Assembly (NCBI GenBank): GCA_031292335.1
Contig: JARLHH010000362.1
Coordinates: 1-7,237, forward strand
Length of the DNA: 7,237 nucleotides
Direction of reading: 5' to 3'
Source of the DNA: Candidatus Limnocylindrales bacterium
GTDB lineage: Bacteria > Chloroflexota > Limnocylindria > Limnocylindrales > CSP1-4
Below, piece after piece: positions 1-6,095 of this stretch (the stretch's first letter is position 1; every line of letters begins with the position of its first letter). The notes beneath the pieces are model-generated. The model was given only the letters and a program-made list of their open reading frames with translations, searched no databases and had not been told where the DNA came from. A program made the translations under genes and the position numbers.

Positions 1-3000
1 CCCCGGCGCAGCGCTGCCCGGGCCGCCGGAGCCCGCCGCCGGGCTCGAGGCGGGAAGGGGCGCGCGCACGACGACCGACGCGTGCACGGACGGCGCGCCG
101 ACCCAGCCCTTCGCGTCTACCGCGCGGACCGTGTACCACCAGGTTCCCGGCGTCGGTGGGCGGTCGGCCGCCAACACGGTGGCGGTCAGCCCGCTCGTGC
201 GGCCGGCCAGCGTGGCGGGCCCGCCCGGAAGCGGCGAGCGGTAGACGACGTATCCCCCGTCCGCCGCGGGGACCGGACCCCACCGCACGGACACGGCCGC
301 CCCGGACGCCGCCTGGGGCGCCGCCACGAGCCCGGCCGGCGCAGCCAGCGGCGCCGGGATCGGTTCGCTCGGGACGAGGACCGCGCCCGCGAGCGGCGGC
401 AGGTCCACGGTGAGCGCGCCGTCGACGCTCGTGAGCGTCGTGCCGCGCGTCCGATCGGTGAACCGCACGCCGTCCGGAACACCGGTGCCGGTCCCGAGCG
501 CATCGGCGAGCGGGATCCGGATGCGTGCCGCCTTGTCCGGATCCGGGTTCAGGGCGACGATCGCGAGGCCGGTCCCGTCGTCGTACCGGCTGTAGGCCAG
601 CGTCCGGTCGCGATCGTTCGTCACGAGGAACTGGAGTGCGCCGTCACGCAGGACCGGAAGGTCCGCCCGGAGCGCCGCGACGGTCTGGTACCAGGCGTGG
701 AGGGAGGCGTCCGCAGAGGCGGGCAGCGCCCCGCCGACGCCGAGGACCGGGAAGGTACGGCGGTCGTCCGGATCGTCGGCCCCGGTCAGCCCGAGCTCGT
801 CGCCGTAGTAGATGGTGGGCGCACCGGGGAGCGTGAACTGGAGCAGCGTGGCAAGGCGGAGGCGGGCCTTGGCCACGGCCAGGTTCGCGGGCGCCTCCTT
901 CGACGTCGCGTCGCCGGGCGCAAGCGACCAGAGGATTCGCTCGGTGTCGTGGGAATCCAGGAGGTTCCAGGCGGTCCGGGCCGCGAACGCCGGCATGTCC
1001 TCGTACATTCCCAGGATCTTGCCGGCGAACAGGCTGGGCGGCTGCGCGGTGGCCCCGGCGTCGGGGAACCCCTCCTGCCCGATCGTGCCGAGGTACCCCG
1101 TGACCGCGTTCTGGAACCGGTAGTTCATTGTCGTGTCGGCCGTGTCGCCGCGGATCTCTGGGAGGACCTGGTCGCGCTGCCAGGCCTCCGCGACGATGAC
1201 CGCGTCAGGATTGGTGCCCTTGACGGCGGTCCGGAAGGCCGGCCAGAAGTCGGATCCGAAGCTCGGGTCGGTCATCGCATCCAGGCGCCAGCCGGCGGCG
1301 CCCGCCCGGAGCCAGGTTCGGGCGATCGCGTTCGGGCCCTCGTAGAGGAGCGCCCGAACCCCCGCGTCCCGCTTGTTCAGGACCGGGAGCGAGGCGACGT
1401 TGGACCAGCGGGCGTAGTCCATCGTGTGCGGACCGTCGGGCCCGGCGCAGGGTCCGCCCACGAGCGGCGTGAACGTGAACCAGCTCCGGTACGGAGATGC
1501 CGTTGACTCGCAGGCGCCGAGCGTGGCGAAGTGGCCGTAGCGGTCGAAGTACGGCGAATCAGAGCTCACGTGGTTGAAGACGCCGTCGAGCACGATGTGC
1601 ATCCCGCGCGCCTCTGCGGCGCTGACGAGCGCCGCCCAGGAGGCCGCGTCACCGAACCGCGGGTCGATCAGGCGATAGTCGCGGGTGTCGTACGCATGGT
1701 TGGAGGCGGCCGAAAAGATGGGGTTCAGGTAGAGCACGCTGACGCCCAGCTTCTCGAGGTAGTCCAGGTTCCGGGTGATGCCGGCCAGGTCGCCCCCGAA
1801 CCACTCGTTGCTCGCCGTCGCCGGGTTGGGCCGGGCGCCCCACGGGCGTCGCACCGGGCGGTCCGACTCGTCGGGAGGCCAGGCGTAGCGCGCCGCGTTC
1901 GTGTTCACGTCGTTGGCCGGGTCGCCGTTCCGGAACCGGTCCGGGAAGATCTGGTAGACCACGGCCCCGTCGAGCCACGGGACGGCCTGTGTGCCGGGCA
2001 CGTATACGGTGACGACCCAGCCGGTGTCCACGCCAATGCGGGTGACGGCGCCGCGGCCGCCGTCGAGCAGCGCGTCGTCGGCGTAGTAGTCCCGAGCCGC
2101 ACCGTCGGCGACGACGAACCGGTAGTGGAGGGTTGTCGGGACGGCGGGCGTGATCGTCGCTTCCCACCAGTCGCAGGTTCCCAGCGCGTCCTGCGGCTGC
2201 TCGGCGCAGGGGACGCCGACCGCCGCGAGCGTCATCGGCGTGTCGCTGGAGCGGTGCGTGACGTCGTCGGTGACGTGGAGCGTCACGCCGGTCGCATCCG
2301 CATGGAACGTCCGGAAGCGCAGGCGGATCGGCGCGCCGGCCGGCGACGCCCCCTGCGGGCTCCGATAGGCAGGGTCGCGGCTGTCGTGCCCGAACCCCAG
2401 CGGGTCCAGCCGCCCGTCCGCGGCCGGCGGCCCGGCCGGGTAGGCGGTCGCGGCCCCGCCGGACGCGTCGAAGGCGACGACCACGGCGCCGGTGAGGCCC
2501 GGTGTCGGCACCTCGATCACGTGGCCTGCCGAGCCCTCCACGAGCTGCAGACACGCCCCCGGGACAAGGCTGACGACCGCGGTCGAGATGCCGTCTCCAT
2601 CGGGGTCGAACAACACCGCCGCAGGGTCGACAGGTGGTGGCGCGGCGGGCACCGAAGGGCAGGGCCCGGTTTGCTGCCAGGCCCACGCGAACGTGTCCGC
2701 GGTCGACGAAGTCGCCGCGAGCCGGGTCGCATCGAAAGCGAACGTGACAGCCTGTGGCCCGCTCAGCTGGAGCCGCACGTCGGCGCCGTCGACCCGGGTG
2801 CCGACGCCGATGGAGTCGGCCGCGTCCCCGTCCGGCGCAACTCGCCAGTGCCAGTCTCCGGCCGGGATCGTGAGCGTGAGCGCCCACACGCCGCGCGTCG
2901 CGGTCGGTTGGAGCGCCGTCTGCCGGCAGCCCGCATCCCAGGCGGCGCAGGCACCGCCCGATGCGTCGGGCTGGAACGTCCCGATGAGGACCGGGGACGT

Positions 3001-3138
3001 TGCGGTCGCCGCGCTGCCGGGGCCGGTCGACGACGTGACGGCCGCCGCGGGGGAGACGGCGGCCGTCCCGGGCCCCGGCACGGCGCCGGTGACCAGCAGC
3101 AGGACGATGAGGGCGGCGGGAGCGCGGAGCCGGTGCAT
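1..3138 (-). CDS. Secreted GH13 alpha-amylase/neopullulanase-type glycosidase, 3' end cut by window edge
   Basis: An open frame of 1046 codons runs from ATG at 3138 to the window edge with no stop, so the C-terminus is missing. Residues 1-26 form a signal peptide (MHRLR, then a Leu/Val core and an Ala-rich cleavage zone), so the product is exported. About 50-141 resemble a pullulanase X25 module; 142-250 is not recognised but contains DPDGDG at 178-183; HDSRDPAYRSP (251-261) leads into a CBM34-like beta domain to about 385. The GH13 barrel opens with VVYQIFPDRF (393-402). Region I is DGVFNH (518-523); the nucleophile is D620 in GWRLDAMTD, the acid/base E651 in AEAW, and the stabiliser D731 in LLDSHDTE. 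The complete triad predicts an active alpha-glucan hydrolase. LPVLN (584-588) sits where neopullulanases have MPKLN. A fibronectin-III-like domain covers about 933-1024, then a Ser/Gly/Pro linker. Alpha-amylase, neopullulanase and cyclomaltodextrinase activities cannot be separated from sequence. No Shine-Dalgarno is visible. Confidence 0.93.
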   Translation of the reverse strand, partial: MHRLRAPAALIVLLLVTGAVPGPGTAAVSPAAAVTSSTGPGSAATATSPVLIGTFQPDASGGACAAWDAGCRQTALQPTATRGVWALTLTIPAGDWHWRVAPDGDAADSIGVGTRVDGADVRLQLSGPQAVTFAFDATRLAATSSTADTFAWAWQQTGPCPSVPAAPPPVDPAAVLFDPDGDGISTAVVSLVPGACLQLVEGSAGHVIEVPTPGLTGAVVVAFDASGGAATAYPAGPPAADGRLDPLGFGHDSRDPAYRSPQGASPAGAPIRLRFRTFHADATGVTLHVTDDVTHRSSDTPMTLAAVGVPCAEQPQDALGTCDWWEATITPAVPTTLHYRFVVADGAARDYYADDALLDGGRGAVTRIGVDTGWVVTVYVPGTQAVPWLDGAVVYQIFPDRFRNGDPANDVNTNAARYAWPPDESDRPVRRPWGARPNPATASNEWFGGDLAGITRNLDYLEKLGVSVLYLNPIFSAASNHAYDTRDYRLIDPRFGDAASWAALVSAAEARGMHIVLDGVFNHVSSDSPYFDRYGHFATLGACESTASPYRSWFTFTPLVGGPCAGPDGPHTMDYARWSNVASLPVLNKRDAGVRALLYEGPNAIARTWLRAGAAGWRLDAMTDPSFGSDFWPAFRTAVKGTNPDAVIVAEAWQRDQVLPEIRGDTADTTMNYRFQNAVTGYLGTIGQEGFPDAGATAQPPSLFAGKILGMYEDMPAFAARTAWNLLDSHDTERILWSLAPGDATSKEAPANLAVAKARLRLATLLQFTLPGAPTIYYGDELGLTGADDPDDRRTFPVLGVGGALPASADASLHAWYQTVAALRADLPVLRDGALQFLVTNDRDRTLAYSRYDDGTGLAIVALNPDPDKAARIRIPLADALGTGTGVPDGVRFTDRTRGTTLTSVDGALTVDLPPLAGAVLVPSEPIPAPLAAPAGLVAAPQAASGAAVSVRWGPVPAADGGYVVYRSPLPGGPATLAGRTSGLTATVLAADRPPTPGTWWYTVRAVDAKGWVGAPSVHASVVVRAPLPASSPAAGSGGPGSAAPG

Positions 3139-3145
3139 CCGGGCC

Positions 3146-3151
3146 AGCGTA
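3146..3151 (-). promoter_or_regulatory. Putative -10 hexamer of the amylase gene
   Basis: TACGCT on the minus strand fits the TANNNT form of a -10 box. Its first T lies 13 nt before the A of the amylase ATG, which would place the transcript start about one base before the start codon. No convincing -35 box is visible. The call rests mainly on the matching arrangement at two other genes in the window. Confidence 0.4.
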
Positions 3152-3180
3152 GCGCGCGTCGCGGACCCGCACGGCCCCGC

Positions 3181-3271
3181 GATGCCTGTGCCCCGCCCGG
3201 CGGCGGCAGCCGACAAGGCTCGCCGACCGGCGGCAGCCAGTGGAGCCACCCAGGACCGCCCGGCGGCGGCA
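3181..3271. repeat. GC-rich intergenic segment with a 16-bp direct repeat
   Basis: The spacer between the exporter operon and the amylase holds CCGCCCGGCGGCGGCA twice, at 3193-3208 and 3256-3271, with related CCGGCGGCAG pieces between them. No gene is visible here. It may be simple GC-rich slippage sequence or part of the operon's transcript end. Confidence 0.5.
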
Positions 3272-3290
3272 CCCGGCGGAGCCGCCCGGT
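3271..3290 (-). terminator. Possible hairpin terminator of the ABC exporter operon
   Basis: Two bases after the stop codon of the last exporter gene, the minus strand can form a hairpin: ACCGGGCG pairs with CGCCGGGT around a GCTC loop, with one G-G mismatch. No T-tract follows, so it is not a classical intrinsic terminator. Comparable hairpins arise easily by chance in sequence this GC-rich. Confidence 0.3.
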
Positions 3291-3292
3291 CG

Positions 3293-4093
3293 CTATTTCA
3301 GGAGCAGCCGGTCGAGCCGCCGCGACGTGATGGCGAGCCCGCCGATGCCCATGATCGCGAGGTAGGCGATGTGAAGGAGGATGCCGGGGCCAACGATCCC
3401 CGTCGTCAGGCTCCTGATCAGGTCGACCCCGTGATAGAGCGGGGTCAGCTGGACGAGCAGGCGCATCGCATCGGGATAGGTTTCGAGGGGATAGAAGGTC
3501 GCCGAGAACAGGAAGAGCGGCAGGATCACGAGCTGGACCATGTCCATGTCCTGCCACGTGCGCATGAACGTGGTCGCCGCCATCCCGACCCCGGCGAACG
3601 CGAAGCCGATGAGGATCGCGGACGGCACCGCCAGGATCGCGAGCGGGCTCCGGACGAAGCCCAGGAGGAACATCACGAGCAGGAACGTCGTCGCGTAGAT
3701 CGCGCCGCGGATCAGGGCCCAGCTGATCTCGCCCAGGGCCACGTCGCCCGGGCCGATCGGCGTGGCCAGGATCGCATCGTAGGTCCGCGCTTCCTTGAGC
3801 TTGTAGAAGACGTTCATCGTCGAGTCGTAGATCGCGCCGTTCATCGCCGAGGCGGCCATCAGGGCCGGCGCGACGAATACCGTGTACGGCACGTCCCGGC
3901 CTCCGAACGGCACCGCGCCGATGAGGGCGCCGAGGCCGAAGCCGATCGAGAGCAGATAGAGCAGCGGCTCGAAGAAGCCGGACACGATGACCATCCAGGT
4001 GCGCCGGTAGACGAGCACGTTGCGCTCGACCAGGAGGCCGGCCCGGCGGCTCCCGAACCGGGACACACGCTGAGGCCGGACGAGGACGCTCAT
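3293..4093 (-). CDS. ABC-2 type transporter permease B (NodJ/DrrB-like)
   Basis: This encodes a 266-residue inner-membrane subunit of an export ABC transporter. It has a short basic N-terminus (RPQRVSRFGSRRAG) and then about six hydrophobic segments, roughly 33-59, 70-88, 126-147, 150-176, 185-203 and 232-256. Family features are ATPIGPGDVALGEISWALIRG (110-130), FSATFYPLETYP (196-207) and LTPLYHGVDLIR (215-226), all typical of the NodJ/ABC-2 family. The ATG at 4093 overlaps the TGA of the upstream permease as ATGA, indicating translational coupling. An in-frame extension upstream to 4597 exists but lies inside the other permease gene in a different frame and is rejected. The protein probably pairs with permease A and the ATPase. 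The substrate cannot be inferred; drugs, lipids and polysaccharides are all handled by relatives. Confidence 0.93.
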   Translation of the reverse strand: MSVLVRPQRVSRFGSRRAGLLVERNVLVYRRTWMVIVSGFFEPLLYLLSIGFGLGALIGAVPFGGRDVPYTVFVAPALMAASAMNGAIYDSTMNVFYKLKEARTYDAILATPIGPGDVALGEISWALIRGAIYATTFLLVMFLLGFVRSPLAILAVPSAILIGFAFAGVGMAATTFMRTWQDMDMVQLVILPLFLFSATFYPLETYPDAMRLLVQLTPLYHGVDLIRSLTTGIVGPGILLHIAYLAIMGIGGLAITSRRLDRLLLK

Positions 4094-4887
4094 GGGCGCA
4101 GCCGGCGCCGCAGCGCGACGGATGCCAGCAGGAGGCCCACGGACGCGAACCCGACCAGATAGGCGACGTGGACCAGCACGCCGGCCGGGGTGGCCGTCCC
4201 GAGGGCGAGCGTTCGACACAGGTCGACGCCGTGCCAGAGGGGCGTGGCGAACGCCACCGGCTGCAGCAGCCCGGGCAGCTGGCTGACGGGGAAGAACGTG
4301 CCCGAAAACAGGAACAGCGGGATCACCCCGAAGCGGAAGAGGCCGTTGAAGCCGCTCGGATCCTTCTGGCTCGCCGAGTAGGCGATGATCGGCGTCACGA
4401 AGGCCAGACCGGTGAGGATCGCAGCCGGGATGGCAAGGATCACCAGCGGGCCTCCGCCTGCACCGAAGGCCGTCATCACGCCGAAGAACACGCAGGTCGC
4501 AAGCGTCAGGCGCAGGGTGATGTAGAGCAGCTTGCCGCCGAGGATGTCGACCACGCGGATCGGCGTCGCGAGCATGCCGAGGAACGCCCGGTCCCACAGG
4601 ATCCCGCCCATGATCGGAAAGGTCGACTCGCCGGCGGCAACCTGCATCGCGGTGGAGGCGAGGAGTCCGGGCGCGAGGAACGCGAGGTAGCTCACACCAC
4701 CGAGAAGGCCAGCGGATCCCGCGGCACCGGCCTTGCTCGATGCAACGTACCCGCCCAGACCGATCCCCATCGCCGCGAGGTACAGGACGGGGTTGAGAAA
4801 CGAGCTCACGATCGTGCCCCGGAAGCCGCGCCGGTACTTCAGCAGCTCGTGCTCGAGCACGAGGACCGCGGGCGGCGTGCGCATCAT
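4090..4887 (-). CDS. ABC-2 type transporter permease A (NodJ/DrrB-like)
   Basis: This is a 265-residue integral membrane protein with a short N-terminal helix (LEHELLKYRRGFRG, 11-24) before the first membrane segment at about 26-48. Further hydrophobic segments lie near 61-85, 120-141, 147-170, 185-203 and 234-258. Diagnostic stretches are LATPIRVVDILGGKLLY (106-122), FSGTFFPVSQLP (194-205) and ATPLWHGVDLCR (214-225), the NodJ-type C-terminal signature. The start is taken at ATG 4887, five bases after the ATPase stop; a second ATG follows directly at 4884 and could be used instead. The stop overlaps the next gene's ATG by four bases. It is a clear but diverged paralogue of permease B, suggesting a heterodimeric membrane channel energised by one ATPase. 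The transported compound is unknown. Confidence 0.93.
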   Translation of the reverse strand: MMRTPPAVLVLEHELLKYRRGFRGTIVSSFLNPVLYLAAMGIGLGGYVASSKAGAAGSAGLLGGVSYLAFLAPGLLASTAMQVAAGESTFPIMGGILWDRAFLGMLATPIRVVDILGGKLLYITLRLTLATCVFFGVMTAFGAGGGPLVILAIPAAILTGLAFVTPIIAYSASQKDPSGFNGLFRFGVIPLFLFSGTFFPVSQLPGLLQPVAFATPLWHGVDLCRTLALGTATPAGVLVHVAYLVGFASVGLLLASVALRRRLRP

Positions 4888-4892
4888 GCGCG

Positions 4893-5831
4893 TCAGTCGA
4901 CCAGGCTCCGGCCGGTCAACCTGAGGAACACGTCCTCGAGCGAAGACCGGCGGACCAGGCTCATCTCCGGCCGCAGCCCGCGCTGGTGGGCCACGGCAGC
5001 CGCGGCGTCGCCGTCGTCCGTGTAGACGAGCACGCGGTCGGGAAGCCGGTCGACCCGGTCGCCGAGGCCGTCGAGCGCACCGTCGAGCGTCTCCTGGACA
5101 CCGACCGGGAAGCGCATCTCGAGGACTTCGCGGCTGCTGTGCTGCACGATGAGCTGGCGTGGCGAACCCTGGGCCACGATCCGCGCCTTGTCCATCACCA
5201 CGAGCCGATCGCAGAGCTGCTCCGCCTCGTCCATGTAGTGGGTCGTGAGGACGAGCGTCACGCCCTTCTGCTTGAGCCGGTAGAGCCGGTCCCAGAGCAG
5301 GTGCCGGGCCTGTGGGTCGAGGCCGGTCGTCGGCTCGTCGAGCAGGAGCAGGTCCGGCTCGTTGATCAGGCTGCGGGCGATCGTCAGGCGCCGCTTCATC
5401 CCTCCCGAGAGCGGCTCGACCTGGTCGCGCGCTCGCTCGGTGAGCTGGACGAAGTCGAGGAGCTCGGCCACGCGCCGCCGGATGACGTCGCGCGGGAGGT
5501 CGAAGTAGCGACCGTAGATCGCGAGGTTGTCGGAGACCGTCAGCTCCTGGTCGAGCGTGTCCTGCTGCGGCACCACCCCCAACCGGGCCCGAATCCGCGG
5601 CCCATCGATCCGTGGATCCATCCCCAGGACGGAGAGCTCGCCATCGGAGACCGGCGAGACGCACCCGATCATCCGCATGGCGGACGTCTTGCCGGCGCCG
5701 TTGGGTCCCAGGAACCCGAACGATTCGCCGGGCGCCACGTCGAAGTCGATCGCGTCCACGGCGGTCAGCGTCCCGAAGCGCTTGGTCAGCGCTCGGGCAC
5801 GGATGAGGGGCGGTGTCGATGCGCTGACCAT
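4893..5831 (-). CDS. ABC-2 exporter ATP-binding protein (NodI/DrrA-like)
   Basis: This 312-residue cytoplasmic ATPase powers the exporter formed with the two permeases downstream. All nucleotide-binding motifs are intact: Walker A GPNGAGKT (42-49), Q-loop PQQD (88-91), ABC signature LSGGM (141-145), Walker B LLLLDEP (161-167) with catalytic E166, D-loop GLD (170-172) and switch H198 in TTHYMDEAE. The LTTHYMDEAEQLCDRLVVMD stretch is typical of the NodI/DrrA subfamily. Residues about 225-310 form the extra C-terminal region usual there, ending SSLEDVFLRLTGRSL. The ATG at 5831 is chosen because the core begins at once (LIRARALTKRFG) and a promoter-like hexamer lies 14 nt ahead. A longer in-frame extension upstream runs through the tandem repeat and the divergent gene and is not believed. 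Role in export is firm; substrate and any resistance phenotype are unknown. Confidence 0.95.
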   Translation of the reverse strand: MVSASTPPLIRARALTKRFGTLTAVDAIDFDVAPGESFGFLGPNGAGKTSAMRMIGCVSPVSDGELSVLGMDPRIDGPRIRARLGVVPQQDTLDQELTVSDNLAIYGRYFDLPRDVIRRRVAELLDFVQLTERARDQVEPLSGGMKRRLTIARSLINEPDLLLLDEPTTGLDPQARHLLWDRLYRLKQKGVTLVLTTHYMDEAEQLCDRLVVMDKARIVAQGSPRQLIVQHSSREVLEMRFPVGVQETLDGALDGLGDRVDRLPDRVLVYTDDGDAAAAVAHQRGLRPEMSLVRRSSLEDVFLRLTGRSLVD

Positions 5832-5839
5832 GGACGTCG

Positions 5840-5845
5840 AGTGTA
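5840..5845 (-). promoter_or_regulatory. Putative -10 hexamer of the ABC exporter operon
   Basis: TACACT on the minus strand, preceded by G, matches TANNNT. It starts 14 nt before the operon's first ATG, implying transcription begins about two bases before the start codon. No good -35 hexamer is seen 16-18 nt upstream. The same GTACAC stands at exactly the same distance (15 nt from its G) before the divergent gene. Confidence 0.45.
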
Positions 5846-5919
5846 CCGGTCGGCACGGGGTGAACGGGGGTCGGGCGCTTCCCGCGGTTCGGAGCCGCAC
5901 GATCCGCTCCCGTGGCGGC

Positions 5920-6030
5920 GTGCGTGTGCGGCTCCGTGCCTGTGCGGCGGCGACGTGCGTGTCTGGCGGCGGCGTGCGTGTCTGGCGGCGGCGTGCGTGT
6001 CTGGCGGCGGCATGCGTGTCTGGCGGCGGG
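5920..6030. repeat. 19-bp direct tandem repeat between divergent promoters
   Basis: Four adjacent units follow GTGCGTGTCTGGCGGCGGC, at 5955-5973, 5974-5992, 5993-6011 and 6012-6030. The first three are identical; the fourth differs only at its first and last base. An adjoining fifth unit at 5936-5954 has four mismatches, and 5920-5935 looks like a shortened sixth. The array lies about 50 bp upstream of the putative -10 of the HTH-nuclease gene and about 75 bp upstream of that of the exporter operon. The unit has no evident dyad symmetry. It could be an operator cluster, a structural element or a slippage-generated minisatellite. Confidence 0.9.
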
Positions 6031-6057
6031 CGTGTCCGCCGGGCTCTGCCGGGCCGG

Positions 6058-6087
6058 TTGAGTTCGCGTGAAGGGCGTTCGTACACG
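6058..6087 (+). promoter_or_regulatory. Putative promoter of the HTH-nuclease gene
   Basis: TTGAGT at 6058-6063 resembles a -35 box and is followed after 18 nt by TACACG at 6082-6087 as a weak -10. The first T of that hexamer is 14 nt before the ATG at 6096, so the transcript would be nearly leaderless, consistent with the absence of a Shine-Dalgarno. Confidence 0.35.
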
Positions 6088-6095
6088 CTTCGGTC

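Noticed and set aside
82..1506. Long plus-strand open frame of 474 codons opposite the amylase.
   Set aside because: Arg/Gly/Pro-rich composition with no recognisable domain; it is antisense to the GH13 catalytic domain and reflects the GC-biased third positions.
1649..3172. Minus-strand open frame of 507 codons overlapping the amylase in another frame.
   Set aside because: Low-complexity Arg/Ala/Gly sequence; the frame starting at 3138 carries the signal peptide and all GH13 motifs.
1531..3330. Plus-strand open frame of 599 codons.
   Set aside because: Antisense to the N-terminal half of the amylase, with biased residue composition and no motifs.
2492..4162. Plus-strand open frame of 556 codons crossing the amylase start and permease B.
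   Set aside because: It spans two well-supported opposite-strand genes and reads as charged shadow sequence (many His, Arg, Asp, Glu).
4094..4597. Upstream in-frame extension of permease B to 434 residues.
   Set aside because: It lies within permease A in a different frame, has shadow composition, and the ATGA overlap gives a clean start.
5920..6030. Possible CRISPR array.
   Set aside because: Units are 19 bp and directly adjacent with no unique spacers, and no cas genes are present.
4168..6071. Plus-strand open frames opposite permease A and the ATPase.
   Set aside because: They are antisense to strongly conserved transporter genes and show no family motifs.
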